This document shows positions 7,744 through 16,521 of a DNA stretch of 64,000 bases, piece after piece (within the stretch, counting starts at the first letter, position 1; each line of letters opens with the position of its first letter). The stretch covers positions 1-64,000 of the forward strand of contig JAGBEX010000043.1 of assembly GCA_017936765.1 (NCBI GenBank), in the 5' to 3' direction. The notes beneath the pieces were generated by a model. That model was given only the letters and a program-made list of their open reading frames with translations. It was not told the origin of the DNA and did no database searches. A program made the translations under genes and the position numbers. This DNA comes from Clostridia bacterium (GTDB lineage: Bacteria > Bacillota > Clostridia > Christensenellales > Aristaeellaceae).

Positions 7744-8584
7744 GCTGTATTCCTCCCGATTGCTGCGCCTTGCTGAATTGCTTCGGCGTGCAGTGATAGG
7801 TCTTTTCAAACACCTGATAGAAGTAGCTGACGTGATTGAAGCCGCTGGCCATGCAGGTTTCCAGCACCGGCTTGCCCTGACGGAGCAGCTCTGCAGCATA
7901 GTTGATGCGTTTCATGTTGATGAAGGCGGTGGGCGTGATGCCCAGATACCGTTTGAAGGCCCGGTTCAGATGCTCCTGTGATACGCCGGAAAGTCCCACC
8001 ATTTGTGGAAGGCCTTCAATGAAGTTCTCCGGCTTGCTCATTTTCAGCACCAGTCTGGATAACCATGGGGGCAGTTGTCCCTTGGTGCTTTCGGGCGCGG
8101 TGAGCATTTGCTGCAGGAGATCCGGCAGGATGGACAGGAAGTACTGTCGCCGCGCATCGCCCGGTGCGTGCTTGCCGATCGCCAGCAGCCGCTGCGATAT
8201 ATACCAGTGTACGCTGTCAGGGTAAACGATCTGTGGCGGAGCAGGCAGGTTGAGAAAAGTATCCTCCGACAGGCTCATGTATCCGCAGGCTTTTTCGATC
8301 AGCTCCCGCGTTACGCCGCAGGACAGCAGCTCCATGTCATGGTTACTGATGAAATGATATCGATGCACATCCTCCGGACGGATGAATACCAGCGTGCCCT
8401 GGGTCAGCAGCCGTTTCTCAGCGTTAATATGGTGGATCGCCCGGCCACCCAGGACATAAAAGAATTCGTAGAAATCATGCGTATGCAGCGGGTAGGTGTC
8501 CTGTACGCTCATCTGATGGAGAAACCCCACGCCGGAGCGCAATTCATCTTCGAGCATCGTCAGGTGGATCACTTCGGTCGGCAT
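7730..8584 (-). CDS. AraC family transcriptional regulator with cupin domain
   Basis: About 284 residues. The N-terminal half contains a cupin-like sugar-sensing segment (YPLHTHDFYEFFYVLGG ... FIRPEDVHRYHF), and the C-terminal 100 residues form the double helix-turn-helix of AraC/XylS proteins (LSGVSQEHLNRAFKRYLG ... YFYQVFEKTYHCTPKQF). It probably controls the surrounding glycosidase operon in response to a released sugar. The start ATG 8584 is preferred because GGGAGG lies 8 bases upstream; an in-frame ATG at 8602 would place this site inside the gene. It lies 14 bp after the GH36-like gene and overlaps the GH1 gene. Confidence 0.9.
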   Translation of the reverse strand: MPTEVIHLTMLEDELRSGVGFLHQMSVQDTYPLHTHDFYEFFYVLGGRAIHHINAEKRLLTQGTLVFIRPEDVHRYHFISNHDMELLSCGVTRELIEKACGYMSLSEDTFLNLPAPPQIVYPDSVHWYISQRLLAIGKHAPGDARRQYFLSILPDLLQQMLTAPESTKGQLPPWLSRLVLKMSKPENFIEGLPQMVGLSGVSQEHLNRAFKRYLGITPTAFINMKRINYAAELLRQGKPVLETCMASGFNHVSYFYQVFEKTYHCTPKQFSKAQQSGGIQHVSE

Positions 8585-8598
8585 ATGGCGTCCTCCCT

Positions 8599-10482
8599 TC
8601 ACGGCGTGATCTCAATGGTGGTTATCCCTGAATTGGGAGCGTGGATGCGCAGAAGACCGCTGTCTGGATCGTAGTCACAGGACGCTTCCATATCATTGCA
8701 CAATACCCGGTGTGGGGCTGTTTCACAGTAGACGCCAATCTCACCGCCATCCAGCAGCTTCACACACAGACGCCCGTTTTGCCACTGGCTGCTGATAATC
8801 GCAGCAGCCGTATTGTACTTATCCAACATCCCCAGCGGCGCGACGCTCCTTTCAATGGAGACAAAGAAAGCCAGTGCGTATTCGTCTTTTCCAAGCGTCG
8901 CAGGAATGGCTTCCTCGCGCCCGACAGTCAGCATCCGTCCGCTTGGCTGAAGATACACCGCAAAGCGCTCGCCTGTCAGCCCTGGAATGTCCGATGCCCG
9001 GAGCGTGCCTGACACAGCATTTTCCTCCGTGCAGTTAAACACCGCCAGTACCCCCGCCTGGCCGCAGAAATTGAATACCTTCAGCAGAGCTTTCTCTCTG
9101 CAACAGTTGGTGAAGAGGCAGTCTGGTGTAGGAAGTGCAGGCCCGTCGCATCGCAAGATGCGCCCGTCGTTGGTCACGAGACGGCGCAGGATGGTGAAAT
9201 CCTGCTGACCGGGCTTGTCACTCACATAAACCGGCCCACCGCTGATTGCTCTCGCAGCAGCGTGGATCTCCGCGCCGGGGGCGTGGGACTGGAACATATC
9301 CCAGTCAGGCACGGCGAAGGTCGAAGACCACATGGCGTTCATCGCGTTGATGTAGAGATGCTCCTGTTGCTTGCGCAGATTGCCGGGGATGTAGTCATCA
9401 CTGTTACGCCAGCAGTTGGTGTCACGCATATTGTATGCTACGTCCACGCTGTTGCACATGCAGTGGATCACCTGCGCATCGAAACAGGCGGAGGCGGCTG
9501 TCTGCATGGCCTGCTGATAGGCCTGCATCGCGCGGCCCTGCCCAGTCACGCCGCGGGTCATCGCGTCCATTGCACCCTGCCCGTCGATCTTGACCATATC
9601 CACGCCCTGTTCCATCAGGTACCTGTGCAGCTCATCATAGAAGCTGCCAATCTCCTCCGGGCAGATGAAATACAGTTCGTTCTCCGTGGGTTCGGCGCTC
9701 CATGGACGGATATTCCCCCGGTTGTGCAGCAGCGTATAGCGCGCAGACAGGGGGCCTTCCGGGCAGATGCCCGCCCAGTAGCCTTCGAAATTATGCCACA
9801 CGCCAAAGTGCTTCAGCCCGTATTCCTCCTTGGCACAGCGAATAAGCTTGCTCAGCCCGGCAGGGAATTTCACAGGATTGATCTGTGCCTCATACAGCTG
9901 GTCGCCGCGATTGTCCCATGCGCCGTCATCAAGGATCATGAACCCCAGCGGGAAATCATTCTCCCGGAAGGAGGCCAGTCCAGCAAGTACCTTTGACGCG
10001 TCCACCGCGCCATAGAATGCGTCCCATGTGCACCAACCAAGGCTTTCCATAAAGGCAGGCGTTTGCTTCTCCGTGCGCAGTCGGAAGCTGCCCAGCTTCG
10101 CCGCGACTGCTGTGACGGCCTCATGGCTGAGCGCATAGGGATCATCCCCCTCGGCGATGCACAGCAGCACGGCTTCCTCTGGCTCTGTGCCGGGGAGTGC
10201 GCCCTGCATGGTGACGATAATGCCGCCCTTCGAGCCGCGAAGGGCAGCCTTCACATCGCCTGAGATCATCGGCAGCGCCACACCGTAGCTACCGTTTTTC
10301 TTCTGCCACAGCAGATACTGGGTGTGCGCAGGAATATCCGACAGATTCGTTCCGGTGTGCGGTGCGATCCAGTACATATTGTAGTTTGCCAGCGCCAGCC
10401 AGCGATGCACATCATCGAGTGGGATCGACCTGCTTTCAGCGCCGGCGATCTCTGTACGGGTGAAGGATTCAAAACGGATCAT
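8599..10482 (-). CDS. GH36 / raffinose-synthase-family alpha-galactosidase-like enzyme
   Basis: A 627-residue protein of the raffinose synthase (Sip1) branch of GH36. The (beta/alpha)8 barrel motifs are visible: LGWCTWDAFY, MILDDGAWD, MVKIDGQG with the likely nucleophile Asp, and CWRNSDDY with the likely acid/base Asp. In bacteria such proteins act as alpha-galactosidases on raffinose-type or galactoside oligomers. It heads the minus-strand operon (GH36, AraC, GH1, GH28, broken GH2-like). GTG 10491 is in frame but lies inside the ribosome site GAGGTGG, so ATG 10482 is chosen. A TATAAT box lies at 10524-10519 on the minus strand, without a clear -35 box, as expected for activator-dependent transcription. 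Confidence 0.85.
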   Translation of the reverse strand: MIRFESFTRTEIAGAESRSIPLDDVHRWLALANYNMYWIAPHTGTNLSDIPAHTQYLLWQKKNGSYGVALPMISGDVKAALRGSKGGIIVTMQGALPGTEPEEAVLLCIAEGDDPYALSHEAVTAVAAKLGSFRLRTEKQTPAFMESLGWCTWDAFYGAVDASKVLAGLASFRENDFPLGFMILDDGAWDNRGDQLYEAQINPVKFPAGLSKLIRCAKEEYGLKHFGVWHNFEGYWAGICPEGPLSARYTLLHNRGNIRPWSAEPTENELYFICPEEIGSFYDELHRYLMEQGVDMVKIDGQGAMDAMTRGVTGQGRAMQAYQQAMQTAASACFDAQVIHCMCNSVDVAYNMRDTNCWRNSDDYIPGNLRKQQEHLYINAMNAMWSSTFAVPDWDMFQSHAPGAEIHAAARAISGGPVYVSDKPGQQDFTILRRLVTNDGRILRCDGPALPTPDCLFTNCCREKALLKVFNFCGQAGVLAVFNCTEENAVSGTLRASDIPGLTGERFAVYLQPSGRMLTVGREEAIPATLGKDEYALAFFVSIERSVAPLGMLDKYNTAAAIISSQWQNGRLCVKLLDGGEIGVYCETAPHRVLCNDMEASCDYDPDSGLLRIHAPNSGITTIEITP

Positions 10483-10624
10483 CAATGCCACCTCGCTAAC
10501 AGAAGTGCGTTTTTCACCATTATATCATAGCTCGTATTCAGATGCTTCCTCCATTTTGATAAAAACTTTCACTATATTGATCTGTTTCAAAAATCGGAAT
10601 CCCAAACGAGATTGAATCAATATT

Positions 10625-10852
10625 GTGAAATTGTCTGTCGTGTATGCTTTTGCACATTTCCTGCAGGCACCAGATACCGCACCGGAGGGAATGCCGCACA
10701 CAAAGGTCAGGAGTGACTATCTGCTCATGCTGACACAATGCATTCTCGGCCTGGCCGTTATGCTGCTGCCTTCGATGAGCAACCGTACACTACTACTGAA
10801 TTCTGTTTGTGGTATGCTTGAATACGGCACTCAATCATCTGAATGTGGTTAG
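10625..10852 (+). pseudogene. Possible membrane-protein gene remnant
   Basis: The frame encodes a hydrophobic stretch (SDYLLMLTQCILGLAVMLLP) that recalls a clostridial multi-pass membrane protein of unknown function, but no full-length frame exists and codon use is poor around it. Nothing downstream continues the protein. I record it as a probable decayed fragment, with low confidence. The whole stretch 10,500-11,170 has no intact gene, is AT-richer than its neighbours, and ends with a terminator and an inverted repeat. Confidence 0.3.
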
Positions 10853-10998
10853 CAGATCATTGGTACATCATTCGTATTGGCGAACGGTTCCAGATGGGTA
10901 TGGGCAGAATGATGGAAATAGAAAACTGCTCCGAACAATAAGATGGATGGAAAGGAAGGCGTTATCCTTCACTTTACAACCCAAGAAATGCCGAAACC

Positions 10999-11030
10999 AG
11001 CAAGCCCGCTAAGGCTTGCTGCTTTTTGTT
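10999..11030 (+). terminator. Rho-independent terminator in the gene-poor stretch
   Basis: AGCAAGCC (10999-11006) pairs with GGCTTGCT (11013-11020), followed by GCTTTTTGTT. The gene it once served is not recognisable. Confidence 0.7.
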
Positions 11031-11085
11031 CTGCGTGATAGAATGAAAGCGACAAACTTGAATTTGACGGTCATTTTTCACTCTA

Positions 11086-11118
11086 CCGATGGTTGATTCC
11101 TCCCTACTCAACCATCGG
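11086..11118. repeat. Perfect 11-bp inverted repeat
   Basis: CCGATGGTTGA (11086-11096) and TCAACCATCGG (11108-11118) flank TTCCTCCCTAC. It lies 54 bp upstream of the truncated XRE gene and might be its operator or the end of a mobile fragment; no T-tract follows. Confidence 0.55.
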
Positions 11119-11172
11119 TTCGTGTTCTTTGGTCCCCTAATTGTCTATACTGAAATCGAAAGGAGGTAGCCT

Positions 11173-11439
11173 ATGGACCAAGTAAAAATCGGAAGGTTCA
11201 TTGCCAAGTGCAGAAAAAAGACAAACTTAACTCAAATGCAGTTGGCAGAAAAATTGAACATCACCGATAGAGCAGTATCAAAATGGGAAACGGGAAAAGC
11301 AATGCCCGATTCTTCCATTATGCTTCCACAGGCGGAAAAGGCACATCTGTACCCGACCTGTAACACAAGAACAGCACCCAACGAAATCCTTCGAGGGTGC
11401 TGTTTAGTTAAGGTCATTCGATGTTATAAGACGGCGTGA
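11173..11439 (+). pseudogene. Truncated XRE-family helix-turn-helix regulator
   Basis: The first 58 residues are a good Cro/CI-type helix-turn-helix (IGRFIAKCRKKTNLTQMQLA, ITDRAVSKWETGKAMPDSS), started at ATG 11173 behind AAAGGAGG. After SSIMLP the sequence leaves the family: the remaining codons run through a terminator-like hairpin, AACAGCACCC (11370-11379) pairing with GGGTGCTGTT (11395-11404). The normal continuation of this family is absent, so the gene appears cut and joined to unrelated DNA. A truncated DNA-binding domain could still be made. Confidence 0.7.
11370..11408 (+). terminator. Hairpin inside the frame of the truncated XRE gene
   Basis: AACAGCACCC (11370-11379) pairs perfectly with GGGTGCTGTT (11395-11404). 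The T-tail is weak (TTTAGTT). Its presence within the frame supports truncation of the gene. Confidence 0.5.
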
Positions 11440-11516
11440 GATGCCCTTATTCCTTACGAATTAAATTATTGGGGAAAACACCCTTGACAAAACAACTCGA
11501 ATGGGAAGGAACTTTT

Positions 11517-11879
11517 TTAGTCCTCGTTGATATGCTCCATGCCCTGCCAGAGCAGCGTGCGCACGTGTTCATCGGCCAGGGAGTAGAAGATGGTCTTGCC
11601 ATCCCGGCGGCTCTTCACCAGGTGGGCTTGCTTCAATATGCGCAGCTGGTGGGACACGGCGGATTGCGTCATGCCCAGCAGCTTGGCCAGGTCGCACACG
11701 CAGACCTCCGCCTCGAACAGCACATACAGGATGCGGATGCGGGTGCCATCGCCAAAGACCTTGAACAGGTCGGCCAGGCGGGAGAGGGTGTCCTCCTGCG
11801 GGAGGGAGGCCTGCACCTGCGCCACCTTGTCCTCATGCACGCAAAGAAAGCCGCAGGTGTCCAGTTCATGCTCAGTCAT
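11517..11879 (-). CDS. ArsR/SmtB family metal sensor, CadC-like
   Basis: A 120-residue winged-helix repressor. The cysteine layout matches the CadC type that senses Cd/Pb/Zn: an N-terminal CGFLC pair (Cys9, Cys13) plus CVC (Cys60, Cys62) before the recognition helix (LAKLLGMTQSAVSHQLRILK). Metal binding would release it from its operator. Start ATG 11879 has AAGGAGG upstream; a longer frame to 11930 lacks such a site. No metal-exporting ATPase or other metal gene lies beside it in this window, so its target is unknown; it may regulate only itself here or genes elsewhere. Confidence 0.88.
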   Translation of the reverse strand: MTEHELDTCGFLCVHEDKVAQVQASLPQEDTLSRLADLFKVFGDGTRIRILYVLFEAEVCVCDLAKLLGMTQSAVSHQLRILKQAHLVKSRRDGKTIFYSLADEHVRTLLWQGMEHINED

Positions 11880-11969
11880 GCCTTCGCCTCCTTTTTCGGA
11901 TATTATAGCAGGTTTTGCGCGGAAACGCAAAAAGAAAATGGAGGCAGCGCTTGCTGCCTCCGGCGTGGG

Positions 11970-13571
11970 TCACAGGTCGGTGGAGGTGCCGGGAGCCTGG
12001 GTGGGTTCCTCGGTAGGTGCCTCCGTGGGAGCCTGAGTGGGTTCCTCGGTAGGTGCCTCCGTGGGAGCCTGGGTGGGTTCCTCGGTAGGTGCCTCCGTGG
12101 GAGCCTGAGTGGGTTCATCCGTGGGCGCTTCGGTGGGAGCCTGGGTGGGTTCATCCGTGGGCACCTCGGTGGGCGCCTGGGTGGGTTCGTCCGTGGGTGC
12201 CTCGGTGGGTGCCTGGGTAGGTGCATCCGTGGGCGGCACGGGGCTGGGCGTGGCGTTGGGGATGGGGTTCTGCTCGTCGTAGAGCAGCTTGAGGGTCTCG
12301 GCATCGGCCTCGCCGGTGACCTTCAGCCCGGCCACCAGCTGGAACTGCTCCACGGCAGCCTTGGTGTCCTTGCCGAACTTGCCGTCAATGCCCTTCTCGC
12401 CCACGCTGTAATCCAGCTCGTCCAGGAAGGTCTGCATGATCTTCACGTCCGCGCCCTCGTCGCCTTCCTTCAGGGGAGCATAGGGGTCGTAGGCGGGTGC
12501 CTTTTTGCTGTAGAGCTTGTTGAGCATGGCTTCGGAGGCGTAGCTGCGGTTGCGGTAGCCAATGGCGCATTGGAAGAGGTTCACCGCCAGCAGGGTGTTC
12601 TCGCCAAAGTCGCCGTCCACCTTGCCCACGGGATAGCCCAACTCCAGCAGGCGGCGCTGCATTTTGCGCACGGCAGAGCCGGTGTCGCCGCGGGAGATGC
12701 GGCCATCGTCTTCTTCCTCCACGGTGGGCTTAGCGGTGGGCTTGGGTGTGGCCGTGGGCTTGGGTGTGGCGGTGGCGCTGAGCTTGGCAGGAGCGGCAGG
12801 TTCCGGCGTGGTCATGGCGGAGAGCATCAGGGGCGAGGGCGCGGTGTAGTCCCGGCTCTCCAGCACGGTGTATTGGCCGTTCTCGTTCACGGAAAGGGCA
12901 ATGAGCTTGCCGTTGGTCGCCACGGCGTGGGTCAGGTCGGTGCCGTAGAAGGGTACGGTCTCCATCATGCCGGAAACGGGGTCGATGACCTCCACGCTGT
13001 GCTGCTCGGTGACGATGGCGATGGCTTCCGGCGAGACGCTGATGCTCACGGGCTTGCTGACCTGGCTGCGCACCAGCACCTTGCCACCCGCAATGGTGCT
13101 TTCATCCACGGGCAGAGGCAGGCGCATGAGGGCATAGCCGCTGAGGCTGTTGGCAGCCACGTAGTACAGGGCATCGGCGGTGGCACAGGCGGCCACCACA
13201 TCGGGGATGCCGGAAAGCTCCACGCCAGCGGCATCCACGGGGGAGAGGACGTTCTCCTTCAGGAAGTAGGAGGTGGACAGGGCGGGTTCCGTCGCCATGA
13301 TGCGGGAGGAGGAACCGTCCAGCATCACCTCGTAGCGGCGGCCATCGGCGGTGGTGCAATACAGGGCGGTGTCCGTCATGCCGATGAGGTTGGCAATGGG
13401 CGTTTGCAGCACCTTGGTGATGCCAGCGGGGTCGGTGAGATAAAGGTAGTTGTTTTCGCCCAGATAAGCGGTGTAGCCTGCGGTGCCGGAAACAATGGGT
13501 TCAGCAGCGGCGGGCAGCGCCAGCAGCAGGGCCAGGAGCATACACAGGACAGAGATACTTCGTTTCTTCAT
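11970..13571 (-). CDS. Secreted protein with two peptidoglycan-binding domains and a C-terminal PT-repeat tail
   Basis: A 533-residue exported protein. An N-terminal signal peptide (KKRSISVLCMLLALLLALPA then AAA) is followed by about 230 residues with a WD/propeller-like beta pattern (possible), a Thr/Pro/Lys linker (about 250-285), and two PG_binding_1-type domains (GSAVRKMQRRLLELGYPVGK and ADVKIMQTFLDELDYSVGEK). The last 90 residues are a repeated PTEEPTQAPTEA unit. It likely coats or anchors at the cell wall. Start ATG 13571 follows AAGGAGG; in-frame codons upstream to 13655 lack a site. The proline/threonine tail may be glycosylated. Confidence 0.85.
   Translation of the reverse strand: MKKRSISVLCMLLALLLALPAAAEPIVSGTAGYTAYLGENNYLYLTDPAGITKVLQTPIANLIGMTDTALYCTTADGRRYEVMLDGSSSRIMATEPALSTSYFLKENVLSPVDAAGVELSGIPDVVAACATADALYYVAANSLSGYALMRLPLPVDESTIAGGKVLVRSQVSKPVSISVSPEAIAIVTEQHSVEVIDPVSGMMETVPFYGTDLTHAVATNGKLIALSVNENGQYTVLESRDYTAPSPLMLSAMTTPEPAAPAKLSATATPKPTATPKPTAKPTVEEEDDGRISRGDTGSAVRKMQRRLLELGYPVGKVDGDFGENTLLAVNLFQCAIGYRNRSYASEAMLNKLYSKKAPAYDPYAPLKEGDEGADVKIMQTFLDELDYSVGEKGIDGKFGKDTKAAVEQFQLVAGLKVTGEADAETLKLLYDEQNPIPNATPSPVPPTDAPTQAPTEAPTDEPTQAPTEVPTDEPTQAPTEAPTDEPTQAPTEAPTEEPTQAPTEAPTEEPTQAPTEAPTEEPTQAPGTSTDL
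11994..12232 (-). repeat. 36-bp tandem repeat encoding a Pro/Thr-rich tail
   Basis: About six to seven copies of a 36-bp unit (12 codons, APTEEPTQAPTE with small changes) make up the 3' end of the secreted peptidoglycan-binding gene. Several neighbouring units are nearly identical at the DNA level, which allows slippage without frameshift. Confidence 0.85.
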
Positions 13572-13840
13572 GGATAAGCCTCCTTGGCATTGGGTTTTGT
13601 GTGTTCCATTGATACAGACGATGGAGTGTTGGAAGTTCTTGCATATGGCTTGCATTATTTACAATTTTAACATATACTTGTGGCAGCCTGAAACGGAGGA
13701 AACGCTGATGCTGCTTGCCATTGCCACGGCTCCACGCAAGGTCTGATGAGGACGAGCCTGCCTGGAGATATGTGAAAAGGAGATCGTCTTCATTGGCTTT
13801 GCATCCGATCAAATAACGGATTGATAGGAGTGGAGTCAAT

Positions 13841-15136
13841 ATGAGATATTGGAAAATCATCAAGAATATGCGCGGTTTCCTGACCCTTTCGCTGACTCAG
13901 GGCTTTTCTGCCCTGGGCAGCGCCATGACGAATTATGCGCTGATCGTGTGGTCGTATCAGCAGGAGGGGAGCGCGCTGACCACGGCGCTGCTCACCGTTT
14001 GTTCCTATGCGCCCTATGTGGTGATGAGCATCCTGGCCGGGGCGCTGACGGATCGCTGGGACAAGAAGCGCACGCTGCTGGTGTGCGACAGCCTGGCAGC
14101 GCTGTGCAGCGTGGCGGTGCTGGTGCTGCTGCGGTGCAATGCTCTGCAGGTGTGGCACCTCTATGCGCTGAATGCCCTGAACGGTCTGATGAACACCGTG
14201 CAGCAGCCTGCCTCCGACGTGACGGTGACGCTGCTGACGCCTAAGGAGCATTATCAGCAGGCCAGCGCGGTGCAGTCCTTTCTGGGGTCGGTGAACAGCC
14301 TGCTCACGCCTGCGCTGGCCACGGCGGTGCTGACGCTTCTGGGTCTGGATGCGGTGATTCTGTTTGACCTTGCCACCTTTGCGGCGGCCTTTTTGGCGTT
14401 GCTGATGCTGAAAATCCCACCCGTTCCCCACAAGGAAGCAGCGGAGCAGAGCGTGCTGAAGCAGGCCAAGAGCGGCCTGCAATGGCTGGGGCGGAACCGG
14501 GGCATATTGCACCTGATCCTCTTCCTGGCAGCCATCAACCTCACGGCCTCCATGTACAATGCGGCGCTGCCGGCCATGCTGCTGCCCCGGGAAAATGGCG
14601 AGACCCTGCTGGGGACCATCAACACCGTGACGGGGGTAGCCATGCTGCTGGGCAGCGTGGCTGCCACAGCCTGGCCAAAGCCCAGGAGCCGGGTGCGGGT
14701 CATCTGCAACACGCTGCTGGTGTCCATGTGTACCGAAAACCTGCTGCTGGCGCTGGGCAAGTCCCTGCCGGTGTGGTGCGTGGGCGCGGTGGCGGGGTGG
14801 ATCGTGATCCCGCTGATGAACGCCAACCTGTCCGTGGTGATGCGGGCGGGCATCCCGGTGGACATGCAGGGCAGGGTGTGGGCTGCGCGGAACACGCTGC
14901 AATTCTTCACCATCCCGGTGGGGTATCTATTGGGCGGTGCGCTGGTGGATCACCTGTTTGAGCCGCTGATGGCGGCGCAGGCACCGGGCAGCCTGCTGTC
15001 CATCCTGTTTGGCACAGGCAAGGGCAGCGGGGCGGCGGCGCTGTTTATGGTGCTGTGGCTGCTGGGACTTTTCACCTGCCTGGTGTTCCGCAGGGACAGG
15101 CACATCTGGCTGTTGGAAAAAGAAGCAGAAATGTAA
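13841..15136 (+). CDS. MFS transporter (multidrug/macrolide-efflux-like)
   Basis: A 431-residue major facilitator protein with about 12 hydrophobic segments. The conserved loop 2-3 signature appears as GALTDRWDKKRTLLV. The family (MFS_3, MefA-like) exports drugs or metabolites by proton antiport; the substrate cannot be read from sequence. The C-terminus (IWLLEKEAEM) is cytoplasmic. Start ATG 13841 has AGGAGTGG 9-16 bases upstream. The 270 bp before it, back to the divergent secreted protein gene, contain no gene. The downstream gene (SH3 protein) is on the same strand but 90 bp away. Confidence 0.88.
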   Translation: MRYWKIIKNMRGFLTLSLTQGFSALGSAMTNYALIVWSYQQEGSALTTALLTVCSYAPYVVMSILAGALTDRWDKKRTLLVCDSLAALCSVAVLVLLRCNALQVWHLYALNALNGLMNTVQQPASDVTVTLLTPKEHYQQASAVQSFLGSVNSLLTPALATAVLTLLGLDAVILFDLATFAAAFLALLMLKIPPVPHKEAAEQSVLKQAKSGLQWLGRNRGILHLILFLAAINLTASMYNAALPAMLLPRENGETLLGTINTVTGVAMLLGSVAATAWPKPRSRVRVICNTLLVSMCTENLLLALGKSLPVWCVGAVAGWIVIPLMNANLSVVMRAGIPVDMQGRVWAARNTLQFFTIPVGYLLGGALVDHLFEPLMAAQAPGSLLSILFGTGKGSGAAALFMVLWLLGLFTCLVFRRDRHIWLLEKEAEM

Positions 15137-15228
15137 TAGTAAGTTCATAATAAACTGGGAAGAAAAGCCTGCGCGAGGGCGTTTCATTGGTGTAAGAGGA
15201 AAACATCTCCGGAAGTGAGGGGATTTGG

Positions 15229-16389
15229 ATGAAGAAGAAACTTTGGCTGGTGCTGGCTGTGGTGCTGATGCTGCTGGTGGCGTCGTCTGCCCTGGCAGAG
15301 GACTGGTTCGGTGTGGTGTACAACAACAGCACCGTGAACCTGCGCCAGGAGCCGAGCCAGTATTCCACCTGGCTGGGTTCCTATGCCAGCGGCGAGTGGG
15401 TGCAGATCCACTTTGAGGACGGCAACTGGTATTATGTTACCGGCCCGGATGGCAAGAACGGTTACATGAGCAAGAACTATATTGACGTGAACACGCCCCG
15501 CTATGGCGTGGTGGGCGTGGTGAGCAACGACAAGCCCACCGCCTACCTGAACCTGCGCGCTGCGCCCAGCTATGGCGCTACGGTGGTGGATATCTACTAC
15601 AATGGCGTTCCCTGCGTGCTGCTCAGCCAGTCCAACGGCTGGTATCATGTGCGGGTGGACGGCGTGGACGGGTACTTCCGGGAGGAGTACATCACCCGCT
15701 ACTCCTACGCATACAGCGAAGAGGTGGCTACCATCGTTACCCCCAACAACACCGGGCTGAACCTGCGCTCCGGCCCCGGCATGAACTATGCCTCCATGGG
15801 CTTGTACAATGGCGGTGGCTATGCGATGGTGCTGCAGAAGGGCAATGGCTGGTGGAAGGTCTCCATCGATGGGAAGGTCGGCTATATGAAGACGGACTTC
15901 CTGCAGGATGGGGTACTCAAGCCCACCACCAGCCAGCTGGCCACGGGCAGCAGCAATTCCACGCCGGTGAACACCAAGGGCGCCTACGCCGTGGTGACCA
16001 ACCCCAAGTCTACCCAGGTGCTGAACCTCCGCGCTCAGCCCAACACCACCAGCAAGGTGCTGGGGCAGTACCGCAATGGTGCGAAGCTCACGGTGCTGGG
16101 GCAGGGGACGGAATGGTGCCAGGTGCGGGACAGCGCCGGAAACACCGGCTATATGATGACCCAGTTCCTCACCCTGCACAACCTGCCCACCACGCCCACC
16201 ATGAAGGTGGAACATCCCCAGCGCACGTTCGTGAACCTGCGCAACAAGCCTTCCATGCTGCTGGGCGGCGTGCTGACCAGAATGCCCCATGGGCAAACGG
16301 TGACCGTGCTGGCGCCCTCCAGCAATGGCTGGGTGAAGGTCTACTGCAATGGTCACACAGGTTACGCGGTGGATTATTTCCTGGATTAA
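15229..16389 (+). CDS. Secreted protein with five bacterial SH3 domains
   Basis: A 386-residue exported protein. The signal peptide (KKKLWLVLAVVLMLLVASSA) is followed by five SH3b-type repeats, each with a (V/L)NLR motif (STVNLRQEPS, AYLNLRAAPS, TGLNLRSGPG, QVLNLRAQPN, TFVNLRNKPS) and a following GW/W segment. SH3b domains bind cell-wall peptides; there is no catalytic domain, so this is likely a wall-associated adaptor or matrix protein. Start ATG 15229 follows GTGAGGGGATTTGG. A terminator follows the stop at once. Confidence 0.88.
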   Translation: MKKKLWLVLAVVLMLLVASSALAEDWFGVVYNNSTVNLRQEPSQYSTWLGSYASGEWVQIHFEDGNWYYVTGPDGKNGYMSKNYIDVNTPRYGVVGVVSNDKPTAYLNLRAAPSYGATVVDIYYNGVPCVLLSQSNGWYHVRVDGVDGYFREEYITRYSYAYSEEVATIVTPNNTGLNLRSGPGMNYASMGLYNGGGYAMVLQKGNGWWKVSIDGKVGYMKTDFLQDGVLKPTTSQLATGSSNSTPVNTKGAYAVVTNPKSTQVLNLRAQPNTTSKVLGQYRNGAKLTVLGQGTEWCQVRDSAGNTGYMMTQFLTLHNLPTTPTMKVEHPQRTFVNLRNKPSMLLGGVLTRMPHGQTVTVLAPSSNGWVKVYCNGHTGYAVDYFLD

Positions 16390-16395
16390 AGCTTG

Positions 16396-16436
16396 CAGCC
16401 GTTGAGAAATAAAGCTCAGCGGCTGTTTTTCTTTCG
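16396..16436 (+). terminator. Terminator after the SH3-repeat gene
   Basis: CAGCCGTTGAG (16396-16406) pairs with CTCAGCGGCTG (16415-16425) with one G-T pair, then TTTTTCTTT. Confidence 0.85.
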
Positions 16437-16454
16437 TTTTCTTTTGCGAAAACG

Positions 16455-16483
16455 TTGTAGGGTGTGGGAATCTATGCTATAAT
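16455..16483 (+). promoter_or_regulatory. SigA-type promoter
   Basis: TTGTAG (16455-16460), 17-bp spacer, TATAAT (16478-16483), 38 bp before the start of the next secreted-protein gene. Confidence 0.75.
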
Positions 16484-16521
16484 ACAAATTGAATCAATAC
16501 CCAAAGGAGGATGACATAACC

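Noticed and set aside
10809..11012. A 67-codon frame in the gene-poor stretch
   Set aside because: No ribosome site, no family match, and it runs into the terminator stem.
11994..12232. Regular 36-bp repeats that could suggest a CRISPR array
   Set aside because: The units are directly adjacent without unique spacers, and they are in frame within a coding sequence; no cas genes are present.
11436..13577. A 713-codon open frame on the plus strand
   Set aside because: It is the antisense shadow of the secreted peptidoglycan-binding gene and the ArsR gene; composition is Gly/His/Leu-rich and there is no ribosome site or family.
13743..13776. CTGATGA followed 24 bases later by GAAA, resembling a hammerhead ribozyme core
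   Set aside because: The sequence between the two blocks does not form the required stem II, and no matching stem I/III partners were found nearby.
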